Below, piece after piece: positions 12,700-26,166 of a stretch of DNA of 64,000 nt. Source of the stretch: Monomorium pharaonis. Taxonomy: Eukaryota; Arthropoda; Insecta; Hymenoptera; Formicidae. The stretch spans positions 35,201,132 through 35,265,131 of the forward strand of contig NC_050467.1 in the NCBI RefSeq assembly GCF_013373865.1. Direction: 5' to 3'. A model generated the notes under the pieces. It saw only the letters and a list, made by a program, of their open reading frames with translations, was not told the DNA's origin and ran no database searches. The translations under genes and the position numbers were made by a program. Every line of letters begins with the position of its first letter. Position 1 is the stretch's first letter.

Positions 12700-15600
12700 A
12701 ATACAGTAGTGTGAGAAAATAAGTGCGAGTATTGATTTTCTTGGCGATACATAAAACTAAGTTAAGATCAGTCGTTACATTATTTACTTTAATAGTAAAT
12801 TAATAATAAATCTAAAGAAAAGAAGAGATAAAATATACAAAATATATAAAAATATATATATTTTTCAAAATTTAATCGTGATTAATGGACGATTAATAAA
12901 ACCCGTTTTACTAACAAACATTTTAATGAAGCCGTATTTAATGTAAAAAAACTGCTCATCAATACTGTTCAATAAAACATCTCTCTCTTGATATAGCGCA
13001 CAAAATTCTTTCCATATCCGTTCAACGCACATAAGTAGTATAAGTGAGGATAATCATACAATCATGATTAACATGTTCACGATTTTTACTGTTGAGAGTA
13101 AAAACTGTATTTGAATCATTATTTAAAGTGAATGTTACCTTATTATAAAATACAGAGCCCCGAACCATGCTCTATTACAATATTCCAGTGTATGCGAAAG
13201 TAAAATCAATGACATATAATCTATCGGCCGCGTTGACAATTTACGTTACAATATATTCGAACTTTCCACAATTATTCCCTTCTTGCAATGATATGTACAG
13301 TGGCGAAAAGTTCATATTATTGATCAAGCAAAGATTTATTTAACAAAAAGTGTATTCGACATTTGATAGAAAACAATTATTATATTTAACAATTATTAAG
13401 TCCTTCATTCGAAAAGTATAAATTTTTAGTTTGCAAATGTTTATTTTATAACTGATATCGTACTAATTCAACTTACACTATATGGAGAAAACTTTATTGT
13501 AAAAATTACTGTGGTAAATAATAAGCGCAAACCAATGAAGGCATTATGAAAATTTTTATTATGTTTTTCATCACATTACCATACACTTATACTTATGGTA
13601 TAATTCTCTAAAATTTTTTCTTATGGTCCACGTGTACTATCGTACATAGTAATTTTTATTACAAAATTTTCTCCGTGTAAGGAAAAATGTTATTAACTCA
13701 ACTAACTTTTCGATTTGATTAAACTTTTTTAATTCAAGCATTTAAATATTTAAGTTATATATGTATTCAAACTAAAATTCAAATATTTCACGTGGTTAAA
13801 CTTGATCAAATTTTTTTAGTTCAAATATTCAAGTATTTTATGTATTTTATGTATTTAAACATGTAAGTACTTAGACTGAAGAAATTTAATTAAGTTAATA
13901 ACTTTTTTGTAAGTGTAGAAAAGCTTACAGTTTTTTTGTCTCAAATGTAAAGAAGTGTAGTTTGAAGTATGCTTAAATAATCAAAGAGATTCCCAGGATA
14001 TAATTAAAGAAATATAATTATTCGTTTTATAATATAGTCACTTCAAATGTTTAATAAGAAAGAATTAAAAAGATAAAAAATTCAATCATTTTATGCTAAG
14101 CAAAAATAATATGATAAACAGGTCAATGTATTGAACCAAGACAAATTTTCTTAATACATTATAATTAATTAGATAAACATTATATAATTATAAACGCGAC
14201 TAATAACACTGTGTTAAAGAAACGTTTCAACTATACTTAGTCCTCTTCAGTCATAATACATTATCAATATGTATGAACTTAAAACACGAATGAAATGACG
14301 GACACGAAAATATAATTAAACAGTTAAACAAGATGACCATTGAACAACCATAAAACAGCTCATTGCGTATCAAATTATGTCATAATAAATAAAAACATAA
14401 ACCAATCAATAATATAATTAAATGAATAATAAAATGAAAAATAATGAAATTTTTTCGTAAGTCGGTTTTCATATTAAAATAAATTTATAAGATTAAAAAC
14501 AATGGTCAATCATTTTAATTTGACTTTTTGCACGAGATTCCAAATAACAAGTAGAAATAATTTAATTCATTAATTTCAATAAGTACATTTTCTTTTATAA
14601 TTGATTTTTTTAAGATAGACGATTAATTTATACCTTTAATTGTAATTCTCATTTGTAATTTGTAGCTTACTAGTTTGTTTTATGATAAATCTATAGAAGA
14701 ATATCATACCATTTTAATCGCCACTGTACATACAAATCAAAACTAACGTTATCCAAAGAGTTTATTGCAAAATTTGATGTATCTTGATAGATGATGTATC
14801 GGCCATTTTGTTTGTTTCTTTTTCTTTTTTTTTAGAAGAATACTTCTGCGTGAAGAAATATCGATTAATTCATCTTAACTCTATTCAGGTAAATACACAG
14901 ATAAACTGTAACTCACTATACGCAGAAAAAAAGAAAGTAGAATCGCTTAAAGTTACAAATAAATTCGACGCCCAAAAAATATTTCTATTCCGTTAATAAT
15001 TAATCTTCCACATTTAAGTCCGGTTGCACCAATGTTGCATATTCGGCATTAATTTCTCGTCTACAAGTAAGATTAATAATTTAGGAAAAGACAACTTCAC
15101 AAATTGTTGATCCAGCTCGTTCAATAACTTTTGGTGCAACGTGGCCTAAATATTTTTTTAGTACAATTTCTATAAATTAGTACATCATACACATATCTAC
15201 GATTTTACAATAAGTAATATCTACACGAAGCTTTATACTGCAAAAAAACGAAATAATACTCTGTTTCGAAAGAGGAGTCAAAATACTATCAAGAATTCGA
15301 GAATAATTATATACAAAATGCGCGCTATGCGAATTTGGACGTTATCAATGATTATTATTTCAATTATTATTTTTTCTCCTGCCGTGTATGAACGGCTGAA
15401 GAGTAAAACGAAAAACAGACACGCAATATGCTCGAATTACTATAGCAACGGAGTATATTACCTTCGTTCTTTCGCCGAGTATCGCAATTTCCCGACTAAC
15501 GGGAATGAGAAGAAATTGAAATATCCTTCAATAATACAATGTGCATTTTTGCTTGTAATATATACCACACATACCTATACGCATCACACGCATTCCGTTT

Positions 15601-16742
15601 ATTAACACGCATTCCACACACCAATTATTTATTTAAAATATTTAAATCATAAAAACTGCGCGTAAATCTTTTATTATCTTTTTCTTTTTCCATTTCGCGT
15701 ATTACATGCCTGCATGTAGCGATATATGTAAAATAATGATCGCGACAAGAATTAAATGAGGAACAAATTTTGATCGATGTGTTATGTATCAAATTATATG
15801 CATATATCTAATGCCGCTTGGATCTAGATCAGTATCAACAAAAACATCACAGACTAATAAAAATTTTCCTAATAAAACAATGTGGAGAATGTATGGGGTG
15901 AATTACATCAACATTTTCTACTTGTCAAATAAACTAAATGACATCTTTGGACAAAATTGAACAATGATATTTAGGTCAGCACGTGACGTAACGCGCGAGT
16001 ATTAATTATCAATAAATAAATAATGTTGTTTATTCTAATTTAGAAAAATTGTTACCATTTTCAAATAGAATTTTCAAATAGAAGAACAGTCTTCGATGAT
16101 AATATATGTGACAGAAGGTATCAGTATTCTTACAACATTCATGAAATCCAAAAAAGGAGATTATCAGTCAGAAAAGTTTTTATCAGATATCGAAGCATAA
16201 GTAGCAGTGACTCAAATAAATAAATAAATAAATAAAAAAACAGAAAATTAGACATAATTAGATTCATTTTTAACTTTGTACAATTTTTATTCTTAATTCG
16301 TATAAAAAAATAAGTAATAGTTGCACGCACGCACGCAGCCATGTACGCACACACTAGTGTATAATATATTTCAAAAAATGCTATAATAATTAATTAAAAA
16401 TAATGATTAATTTTTTAATTGTAGATATTAGTAAATGACGTTAGTTATTTCCATTCAGAAAATACTGTTAATTTAAATACATCTATAAAATAATAATACT
16501 ATAAGGAAAAAATGTATCAATAGTATTTAATTTAATTTAATTAATTAATTAAAAATATTATAATTTTTTAATTCAATAACAGTATTAATATATCATGCTT
16601 TTGTTTCAATACAATAGTATTTGCTTTAATATTGTTATAAGACTATTTTTATTTACACTATTATTAGGTAATATTCTTAAGCATAACATTGTTCGTCTTC
16701 ATGTATGCATTATCGTTCAGAAATATTCTCCGTACATTCACA
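12700..16742. other. Intronic DNA of Bcas3 intron 9, no exon seen
   Basis: AT-rich. It holds one CACTGA-family MITE (13675-13918) and a hammerhead-like motif at 14217-14255. A plus-strand open frame at 15318-15605 has a hydrophobic start, but no homology or splice context is recognised. Short A/T homopolymers otherwise. Confidence 0.5.
13675..13918. mobile_element. CACTGA-family MITE, diverged copy
   Basis: TTAACTCAACTAACTTTTCG and GATTAAACTTTTTTAATTCA on the left face TTTAATTAAGTTAATAACTT on the right. Interior ATTCAAATATTTCACG-type segments are shared with the other copies. Confidence 0.5.
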
Positions 16743-17314
16743 CACTGAGAAAAATATTTTTTGAAGAACAAAAATGTATTTCTTTAAATGTGTTTATCTT
16801 AAAATATTTATTTAAAAAATATTTGTTAAATTAAAGTTTTTTATATAATTTTTTATTTAAATTTTTTATTTTAAAAGATTTTTTATTTAAAATGTTGGAT
16901 AAAAAATTACTTATTTCATAATTATTTATAAGGAAGCCACCTCTAATAAACTTGATGATACATGTCATTGTCAAAGTCACTCTAATGATCTCCAAGAGAT
17001 ATTAATCATCGCATTATTTGTTATAATTATTAACGAAAACTTTCATAAATAAAACAAAATTTTTCTCATTTGGAAATTAGATCATGTAGTATGTAGATAA
17101 TAATATTATAAAAGAAATTTAATTATTATTGTATAATTATATTACTTAAATTTCTTTTGTCAAATACTTTTTATAATTTAAAAAATTACTTCTTTTAATC
17201 AACAAAATTATGTATTAATTTGTTTTAAATAAATATTTAGTTAAAAGTATACAATAAACATTTCCTATAATTCAAGAAAAAATCTTTTAATTTTAATAAA
17301 TAATTTTCTCAGTG
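16743..17314. mobile_element. CACTGAG-ended inverted-repeat element (572 bp)
   Basis: The left end CACTGAGAAAAATATTTTTT is mirrored by AATAATTTTCTCAGTG on the right. Both subterminal regions are AAATATTT-rich. No coding capacity. Confidence 0.6.
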
Positions 17315-17429
17315 CATGATTATTCACAAGTATTGCATTACGCAGATATTTACTAACACTGACCCAATTATCCCTGCTCATATGTTCTTTTCTCTTTTTT
17401 CATAATTTAATTTGCAATTATATAAATTA

Positions 17430-17680
17430 AGAAAAAATGATTAACTTGATTAAATTTTTCAGTTCAAGTACTTATATATTTAGCTTAAATACATAAAATA
17501 CTTGAATTTTAGTCCGAGTATTTATATATTTAAGTTCTTAGAAATTATATATAGATTAATTAAACTTAAAACTAAAATTCAAGTATTTTATATATTCAAA
17601 TTAATATAAGTACTTGAACTGAATAAATTTAATCAAGTTAAAAAATTTATTTAAGTTAACAACTTTTTTCAATTCAAATA
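17430..17680. mobile_element. CACTGA-family MITE copy
   Basis: GATTAACTTGATTAAATTTT then TCAGTTCAAGTACTTATAT on the left, mirrored by ACTTGAACTGAATAAATTTA and AACAACTTTTTTC on the right. Confidence 0.5.
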
Positions 17681-17879
17681 TTTATATGTTTAACTCATTA
17701 CCGTCTAATCAACTGTCTATTAATCGTAGATATCGACATTTTCTGCTTGTACAAATGGATAATTTGCTTTCACAAAAAGTGCTATTCAAGGATATTTGTG
17801 ATTGTTCTTTCGATTCCCGAGGTTAATGTTCATGCTCAAGGAAATTAAATATAGTCTCTAAAAGAGGAATGCTTTAGAT

Positions 17880-19260
17880 TATATTACAAGGTTATATTTT
17901 TCGAGTATTCTTATGTATTATTTTTTAAAATCCTTATTTATTTTTTGCCAATAGTCTTCAAATGTTGTTTGGAACTACCTTCATACATATGATAAATATG
18001 TTTTTTTCATATATTCTATAAAGATTGAAAATAAAAGTTAAAGATTAATTTACACTTCCGCATTTCGGATATAAATAGAATTCTAAAAAGTTTTTGAGAT
18101 TATTTTCTTCATAAGAAAGATTATTTTTAAAGCTCACTCTCGCCTAAGGGTCAACCCTTTGTTTTCAAAAACAAAAGGTAATGGTAGTGAATTTCTTACA
18201 TTCAACGAGTTTTTTCTCGTTTGTTTCGAATCTAAAAAATTTACCTTTACCATTGTGTTTCCTTTACATGGTATCCTATAAGGATTGAAAATAAGAATTA
18301 AGAATAAATTTTTTATACTTCTGTATTTCAGATTGAAATAGAATTCCGAGAGGTTTTTGAGATCGTTTTCTTCACATTTGAGATTATTTTTGAAGGCTTC
18401 TTCTAAAAGGTTGAAAATAAAGAATAGGAATAAATTTCTTAGCAACAAATATAATTCTTATTGTCGCCAGTAAGAAACAAGAAAATATTAAATTTGAAGA
18501 TTGATTGAACTAGCAATCCTTTTATTGATAAAAATTTACACAATGTTTTAATCAAAATCCTTTTCGAGCGTAACGTATAAAATACTAAATCACGAAATGA
18601 CATGACAACAAAACCCACATAGCACACATTTTTCAGAAAGCTTTCTGAAAGATACCTTCTGCCAGATATCTTTCAGAAAGCTTTTTGAAAAATAGTGGTG
18701 TGTATGAGCAAGTTAGCAGTTCTTTTTTATTAGTAGTGTTATTTTTATAAAAATCAAGAATAAAGAAGTAAGTAGGAGTGGCTTCGTTGTATAAATTGCA
18801 TTTATCTCATTAAATTTGACGTGCGTTGTGCATTCTCTACACAGCTAAAAAATAAGTGTATAAAAAATAACACTACTAATAAAAAAGAAATAATTTGTTG
18901 CTGTTGTCACGTCACTCCATGTTTAGCATTTAATACCATACGTTTGAAAAAGACCAGAATTTTGGTAAAAACGTTGTGTAAATACAATTTTTATTAATAA
19001 AAGGATTGCTAATTCAACCTTCATAAATTTCTCAGATTAATGAAAATTGACCATTTTTTTCTCCTTTTGAAAACAGAAGAAAACTCGTCGATTTTCGCGA
19101 ATCTGAGAAATTCACCTCTTATAGATTATTACATGAAGGAAACACATTTAGCTATATCTAAAGGTAGTTCCAAAGAATATTTAAAGACTGTTGGCGAAGA
19201 ATAAATAAGGATTTAAGAAAAATAATATGCAAGAAAATTTTCAAAAAATCTTATCTTCAA
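17880..19260. mobile_element. Large imperfect fold-back structure, about 1.4 kb
   Basis: The left AAATCCTTATTTATTTTTTG then AGTCTTCAAATGTTGTTTGG (17930-17980) is mirrored on the right around 19155-19220. GCAATCCTTTTATTGATAAA (18513) is mirrored at about 18985-19010. The centre, 18617-18705, is a smaller palindrome with TTTCAGAAAGCTTTCTGAAA. Probably an old inverted-repeat transposon; ends not resolved. Confidence 0.5.
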
Positions 19261-19566
19261 AACATTTTTTAACGGCCATATTTAATTGTCTGAGGGTTAC
19301 ACATGAAAACTGACCCTGAGAATTGGAATAGCAATTAAAAATATTCCTATAATAGCATTTTTAAAGCAAATTATTAATTCGTAGCAAGAGACGTGGGATA
19401 CGGATAGTCGATTTAATGGAAACGAATTAAGTTATATTATATAAATAAAAACGTGAATTGCAGTTTAAATATTTTATGTATTTGAATTAAACATATAAAT
19501 ACTTAGCCAAAAGAAATTTAATCAATATTTAAAAAATTTAGTCAAACTGACTTTTTTCTCAGTAAA

Positions 19567-20463
19567 GCCCCTAATAAACTATTTTTTGTATTTAAATTAT
19601 ATATTTATAACAGCAGTTGACTTTTTTATCACCACTCATTATTTCTCCTAAAAAAAATTTACTTAATTCCAATGCGGATAATTAGTCCGACGTTAATTGG
19701 ATTTGCAAACATTTTACATGTTTTATTTTTTTACAATTCGTATTCTCACTCAAAATAGATTTTATAAATGATCTTCGAATCAATAATAAAATTCGCTTCT
19801 CAACATACGTTTTCTGCGTGAGTTTTTATATAACTATACAACAGCAGTAGCAACGACAGTAGATCGCTGCCATGAAACTACCAAGTTTACTGAAATGAGT
19901 ATTTAACTTCATTTTTCTTTGTTACATTCTCACATACAATATCCGTTTCTTTTTTCTCTTTTACTACTAATATTAAAGTATACAAGAAATGTAATTTTAT
20001 ATCTACACACATGTGTGCGCGCGCACATGCACACTTTTTATCACCATTGAACAACATTCGGCAACATTGAACACGTTTTTTACATTCTTTTTCTTATTTT
20101 TTATTTTCTTCATCGTCTTTTAATCCGCGTGTAACATTCAAAAAGACTTTGAAATTTTTACATATAAAGTACATGCCTTCGTAGGCCATTTTAAAAATGT
20201 GAATGAATTGGGAGAGATACAAAGAGAAGATTTAAAAAAAAAATATATATATAATAATTACCACGCAAACGAAATATAAAAGATGAAATTAAGGGAACAT
20301 TTTTCTTCAGCTTAAATATCTTTAAAAGTGTAAATTTTGTATAAATATATACACAGTTCTACTTGTATTCAAAAATATAAAAATATATAATTTCTTAAAC
20401 GAGAAAATCTCTATACACACAAAACTTTTTATTGATAATGTAATTATATACGTAATTACACAC
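19567..20463. other. Intronic AT-rich stretch, nothing recognised
   Basis: No exon-like open frame. One short purine/pyrimidine stretch with a GTGCGCGCGCAC core near 20013. Confidence 0.45.
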
Positions 20464-20534
20464 GCACACACGCACGCGCACGCATGCACGCACGCACGCG
20501 CGCTAAAGTAGGCTGAGTTCAGCTGGACCCCATG

Positions 20535-20573
<39 letters not shown>

Positions 20574-20695
20574 CACTTGATTAATTACGTATATAACTAC
20601 AATAAAATTAAAAATAATAATACGAGATAATAATGAAATCAATCCTTAGCTGGCATCATGAGGTTCAGCTGAATCTAGCCTACTTTAGCTTCAAT
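20464..20695. repeat. Inverted repeat around a (TG)n microsatellite
   Basis: GCTAAAGTAGGCTGAGTTCA (20502) then GCTGGACCCCATGATG faces CATCATGAGGTTCAGCTGAA, TCTAGCCTACTTTAGC (to about 20691). A pure TG tract (20535-20570) and a CA/CG-rich tract sit at the centre and left. The (TG)n open frame is an artefact. Confidence 0.65.
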
Positions 20696-22118
20696 TTACT
20701 CTCCGTTATCGTTCAAGAATTACATACTGTGGTGCTATTTATTATTACTTTGAAGAACCCTCAACCCCCTCGAGCACAGAGAGTAATCTCAATAGCCGTG
20801 GCAGCCGAAGTAAACAGAGACCTCAGTGTACCAACAACGACCACCAATAAACTATTTTTTTCAAAGTAAAGTATCTCGAGAGGCTTTAGGTAAATTTGTA
20901 GCTCTTAATATGAAACAATGAAATATGAATTTTATAATTAAAGTCATTTTCGTTTTTCTGCATTCTTACATTTTTTTCAAGTGATAAAAATCAATAGCTA
21001 TTTTACAGTACACATTTTAGTGCTTGGGATCTGAAAGACCGTAGGATGCCAGCTATGTAATTCTGGTGAAGTGTGCCAGCTAAGGGTTAAAAGATAATAC
21101 TCAATATATTAAGTGTATAACTTAAATCGGCTTTAAAAGATATATATTGTTTATTTACAAAAAATATATTTTCAATTTTTGAAATAGTTTCCATTACTTT
21201 TTATACACTTTTGCCAATTTACGGGCAAAATCTATTTTGGAAAAAAGATGGTAGTTTTGAATTGATAAAGTCGTCAATTTTGACATTCTCCTCTGAAGAC
21301 TTGAAGTGGAATCAATCAGATAATAATAATAATTTCAAGAAATGAAATCTAGTGGATATGCCGCGTAAGTGAGAATTTTAAGTTGATTAAATATAAGGGC
21401 CGAGAATTAAATTGACATCTAATAAAAATTATAGATTATAAATAATAATAAATAGTAATAAATGCCTTGAAAATCAATATCAATAAGTAAATCTTTAAGA
21501 TTTTATGCGCGCGGATGTGTGCGTGTGTGTGTAAGTTTAATCTTCTTCATAAAATCTCAAATTTTTTAACTTTAAATGTCTTTGATGCTTTCGAGTTAAA
21601 AACGTTCCCTTAATTTTCGAATAATTCGTCTTTTGAGCATATTAGATTGAATTTATATCTTTATTATAAATTAAGTATGTCATATTTAACTTTAAAATTG
21701 TTGCAACTTGTAATTTACAAAACTTAAAATATTTCAATTTTCTTTAATTTAAAATTTTAATAATTATAAACAATTAATTCAAGAAGAAGGATGCATTGTA
21801 AAATTATAGGATAAACGATCTATTTTTATGTTTCTTTTCTTATCGATTAATACATGAATTATTAGTGTTTTTATTCCCTTTTATATAATTGACTACATCT
21901 TGTGATCACGCTTTTATTCTAAATGAACTCTTTCAACTTTTAATTATAATTACAAAAAAATCTTTTGGCAACTTTGATTGCTATTGTAACTTTTGATTGC
22001 TATTGTAAATTTATAATAGTTTAAATAATAGTTTCTCATTTTTAACACAAATTTTTGTATAAGGTCAAAAATATAATTTAATAATTTTATATATATGTGT
22101 ATACATATATATTATATA

Positions 22119-22434
22119 TAATGTGTGTGTGTGTGTATGTGTATATATACATACATGCAAATATATACCTATACATATATGTACATATACGTATATTATA
22201 TATAAGAAATTTTTTCATTTGAAAATGTGGTCACAAACGCAACTTGCCTACTCTTAATCCGTGCAAGAATTATATCAAATAGTTTTTTACAGTTACTTAA
22301 AAATATCCCAAATTTCTTTTACGTTTATAAAGCAGGAGACAAACAAATTGTTTTTAAATTAAAAAATTTAATATTTTACCTTTTTGAAATGTACTTTTTT
22401 AATTATTCTAAAAATTCGTAATTTATTTCGCACA

Positions 22435-22470
<36 letters not shown>
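22119..22470. repeat. (GT)n and (TA)n microsatellites
   Basis: A short GT tract at 22121-22136 lies in ATATAC-rich DNA; a TA tract at 22436-22470 is followed by A/T-only sequence. No gene. Confidence 0.8.
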
Positions 22471-22474
<4 letters not shown>

Positions 22475-22790
22475 ATCACATATAATAATAAATAATACAA
22501 TAATAATAAAATATAATTGTAGAAAAGTTAAGACTAAAAAAATGTTAAAATAATTGAAAATTAATATAACCCAATTTCCAATTAAGATTTACAAAAAATC
22601 TAAGTTTAAAATAAATACAGACAATATTTCAATAAAAAAATAAGAAAATAAAACGTTAAACAATAACAAAATATAATTTCTGTAAATTGTTTATAATGAA
22701 TTCTGTTGCAAGATTTTAATATTTTTAACACTACAAATTACATTGAATATGCGAACGTCAGTATACTAAAAATTGCACTAACGTTACTTT

Positions 22791-23492
22791 TTAACCCTTT
22801 CGTACATGACTTTTTTTAGGCATAATTTTTTTCTATAATAATTCACGTTTTAATAAGGATTTTTGGGGTCACTGATGATGAGATCAAAATTGCAAAATTT
22901 AAAAGACGTATCCAATATGACAGATTAAAATATAACACTTTCTTAAATTTTTACTTTTTTATATACATTTTTTTTTGTATTCGTATATTTTGTCAAATTA
23001 TATATTAGATCTGAATTAAAAAATTTAACTTTAATTTATAATCACCGACTCAAAAAACTTCCGGAAAATAAATTGTATTCGAATCTGACAAAATTTAGCA
23101 TTGTAGTCCGTCATATTAAATCCGCAATTTTTTAATTAAGGAATTTTTTTCATGTAGCTTTTACATTGACTTTTAAAAGTTCAGAAGAAACGTGCTATCT
23201 TAATTTTTGTGAGATATATGTATTCATTATTTTTAAAAGTATTTGAAAAATATTTTTAAAAGTATTCAAAAGTATAACAAAGTATGTATTTTGTACGTAT
23301 TTTGTATGTAATATGTATGTAGTATCTATGTATATAATTCAAGAAATGAAACTCACAAGTATTTATTTTTTATCTAAAGATACTTTATCTTTAAAACAAG
23401 TCCAGAAAAAAGTCGCTATCTTTATTTTCATAAGAGATATAAATTTTTAAAGAAATGAGACGTATATGTCTCACCATGCACAAGAGGGTTAA
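22791..23492. mobile_element. TTAA-flanked piggyBac-like MITE (702 bp)
   Basis: Left end TTAA-CCCTTTCGTACATGAC; right end CATGCACAAGAGGG-TTAA. TTAA duplication plus CCC-starting termini is the piggyBac signature. The interior is AT-rich with a run of GTATTTTGTACG-type degenerate repeats at 23280-23340 and no transposase. Confidence 0.7.
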
Positions 23493-23639
23493 TAGTGTAT
23501 AGTGTGTATAGTTCATATCAAACTATATGCAGATTTGAGTTGTTGAGTTTCAATAATAAATTCAAGCGATGTTAACAATAAGAGTGTTTCAAATCATTTT
23601 ACACGACTTGCTACATTTTCAATTATTATTAGAACCAGT

Positions 23640-23915
23640 GTTTACCATTATTTAGATAAAACTGTCATTCTAAATAATCATTTAGGTAAAGAAATAGTTT
23701 TATCTTTATCTAGATTCTTAAAATGTATATTATCTACATATTTATCTTAGATACAAAAAGTATATTATATTTTTCAAATTATCTAAAATAACATTATTTA
23801 GATAAATTAAAAAGATAACACTTCTTTTATCTAAAATAAACAAAGATAACATACATTTTGATAATCTAGATAAATACAACAAAGCTTCTTTATCTAGATG
23901 ACAGATAACGACAAA
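23640..23915. repeat. Degenerate TTATCTA/TAGATAA repeat region
   Basis: TTTAGATAA, TTATCTAGA and related words recur many times in both orientations over about 275 bp. It behaves like an expanded simple sequence with many small hairpins. No coding potential. Confidence 0.6.
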
Positions 23916-24191
23916 CACTGATTACAACATATATAAATTATATAAATTGATAATAACTAAAAAAGTGTATATAAATCAATACAAAAATTAATAAGAGAAC
24001 ATAATAATCTAATCCAATTAATAAATTCGTTAAGTTTTTCTTGTAGACAATATGTAGTTTGTTTGAGAAGAGAAAGAGAGAAAAAATTAGAGAAAAATTT
24101 CAAGAAAATAAAATTTAGAAGTAAACTTCGACGAAAGAGAACAAAATTTAATTGGACTGATGTTTCAGAACCGTCTGAAATGTCTGAAATC

Positions 24192-24536
24192 ATGCGTTAA
24201 AAAAGGATATTGATACGTTTTATCCTTCACATCATCGTCATTATTCTTGTGATACTCGTCATACGGTTAGCCAATTCTGGATTCATTTATGGTCAATCAC
24301 AGTGCTTTGTCCAATGTTCAATATTGTATCTAAATTTGTGTAGTGATACGTGTAAGCGTAAATGTTCGAACAGCATGGTTTATGCAAAGATGAATGCGTT
24401 CGAGGAATCATGTAGAACACATCGTCTTAAGATTCATAACGAATTTTTTGCCGTCCTCTTATTATTACTATTATGTATTATTATTATTATTATTAGTATT
24501 TCGTCAACAATTTATCAGGAAATACTCGTCATATAA
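24192..24536 (+). pseudogene. Doubtful Cys-rich membrane-type open frame, nonsense near start
   Basis: An ATG at 24192 is followed two codons later by TAA, then 111 open codons to 24536. They read as a hydrophobic N-terminal segment (IIVIILVILVIRLANS), a Cys-rich middle (QCFVQCSILYLNLC, SDTCKRKC and a sixth Cys in EESC) and a hydrophobic tail (LLLLLLCIIIIII). A signal-anchor plus six spaced Cys is more than random AT-rich DNA usually offers. However, the stop after codon 2 and the lack of any recognised relative make it at best a pseudogene and possibly chance. Confidence 0.2.
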
Positions 24537-24729
24537 ATAATTGATGACATAGAGTCCTTTAAAATCTTGAAAACAAATAGGTGTTATACAAAAGTGCACA
24601 AAGACAATATGTACAGTTAAATAAGCAATCAAAGAGTTCCTTATTATAGTCATTCCAAACTGTACAAAGTATTATAATTTGAAAAATCTTTTCAAAGTTT
24701 CAACAATTTCTCTTTGTTTTCTTTACATT

Positions 24730-25262
24730 CAGAAAAATGTTGTTAATTTAACTAAATTTTCCAATTTAATTAAATGTCTTCAGTTCAAGTATTTATATAT
24801 TTAAATACATAAAATATTTAAACTCCAGTTTAAATATTTCTCAGTACTCAACTATAGTATACTCAACGAAAATTCTTAATTAAAATTTTCTACTCAATTA
24901 AATTTCTTCTATTAAATTTATTTATATATTAAACTTGAATACATTAATATTTAAACTAAAGAAATTTAATCAAATATATGTAAATGTACCAAGTATATAC
25001 AAATACATACCAAGTATATACAAGTATATACAAATATTTCTGTATTCAACTATAGTATACTCGACGAAAATCCTTATTAAAATTTTCTACTCAATTAAAT
25101 TTTTTCTATTAAATTTATTTATATACTAAATTTGAATAAGTTAATATTTAAACTAAAAAGATTTAATCAAATGTATGTAAATGTACCAAGTACATACAAA
25201 TACACGAAGTCAAATAATTTCATCAAATTGAAAAATTTAGTCAATTAGTAACTTTTTTTCTT
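24730..25262. mobile_element. CACTGA-family MITE with internal tandem duplication
   Basis: The left TTAATTTAACTAAATTTTCC and right TTAGTCAATT-type ends fit the family. A segment of about 190 bp (24838-25000) containing CTCAACTATAGTATACTC, then TAAATTTATTTATATA, is repeated at 25032-25205, so the copy carries an internal direct duplication. Confidence 0.55.
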
Positions 25263-25265
25263 AAT

Positions 25266-26166
25266 ATATACTGTCGTCACTTGATGAAATTCATAATTCA
25301 TAGGCAGTAAATAAAAACTAGATGAATTTGATAGATATTTTGTACTACAACGAAGTATGGCCTATTACACATCGATCGCTCAAGAATAGGCTGGCTAAAA
25401 AGAATCGATCCCGTAAATGAACACCTGATGGCCAAGAACATCGTTAATTGTACCAAACAATTACGTTACCGATAATGGGCAAACGATATCTAGATACATG
25501 ATTTGTTTGCACCACATAGAATCCATTATTTTTTCTAAGGCAGTCGAATTAAAATTGCTACATACGTGTTTCTCGGATAACGAGACGCGATCCCGTCCCA
25601 GGAACGCCTTCGTTAGCTTTACACTTCATTAAAACTAGTGCCGAAGCGTCTAATAGTATCCTAATATTTGCTAGAACGCAACCTTGCCCGCTATATCACG
25701 CCCGTACACTCATGCGTATATCTTTGTGATTGATGTATTAATTACTAATTAATAAGACTCAAAATGAAGATAGAACCACACAAAGCGCGAGTTTTAAACA
25801 GACAATAACTTTGTACATATATGATGACATATTTTTTTCTCGATTTCTCTTACAAGTTTACTCCGCTCGCAATCGTCTCAAATATTAAATTTTCATGCCA
25901 GAAATAAATTCCTAGAAATATCAATAGCGAATTAATCACGAAGGAAAAATGAGCTTATCGTCATTGTAGTGAGACGCAATACGCCGATCGACGCTACCCG
26001 ACGCGGGATAGCTCTTCGAGGTTGCGCAGTTTTGGGGCGCGAGCAACGGGAATTCATCGTGATCTCGTTCCCTTATGTATGAACGCTAATCTACTCCCGT
26101 CACTTGCATCAGGAGTATGTAGAGGGCAAGGCTGGCCCTAGGCACGTCCATGCAGCAATCCTCTAC
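25266..26166. other. 3' flank of the long exon
   Basis: Base composition rises gradually toward 26166. No open frame is worth naming on either strand beyond shadows of the exon. It probably contains the 3' untranslated region of the long isoform. Confidence 0.4.
25857..25862 (-). terminator. Weak polyadenylation signal candidate for the 3.1 kb exon
   Basis: TTTACT on the plus strand reads AGTAAA, a known weaker poly(A) signal variant, about 305 nt after the stop of the long exon. No canonical AATAAA is visible on the minus strand within 900 nt downstream, so the 3' end is uncertain. Confidence 0.2.

Noticed and set aside
15318..15605. 95-codon plus-strand frame with a hydrophobic N-terminus
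   Set aside because: It has an ATG and a signal-like start, but the rest is compositionally ordinary, ends in simple CACA sequence and resembles nothing known; not enough to call a gene.
20636..21091. Possible TTAA element with CCTTAGCTGGCA ends
   Set aside because: The right end (TGCCAGCTAAGGG-TTAA) is convincing, but the left side lacks TTAA and overlaps the 20464-20695 inverted repeat, so boundaries cannot be supported.
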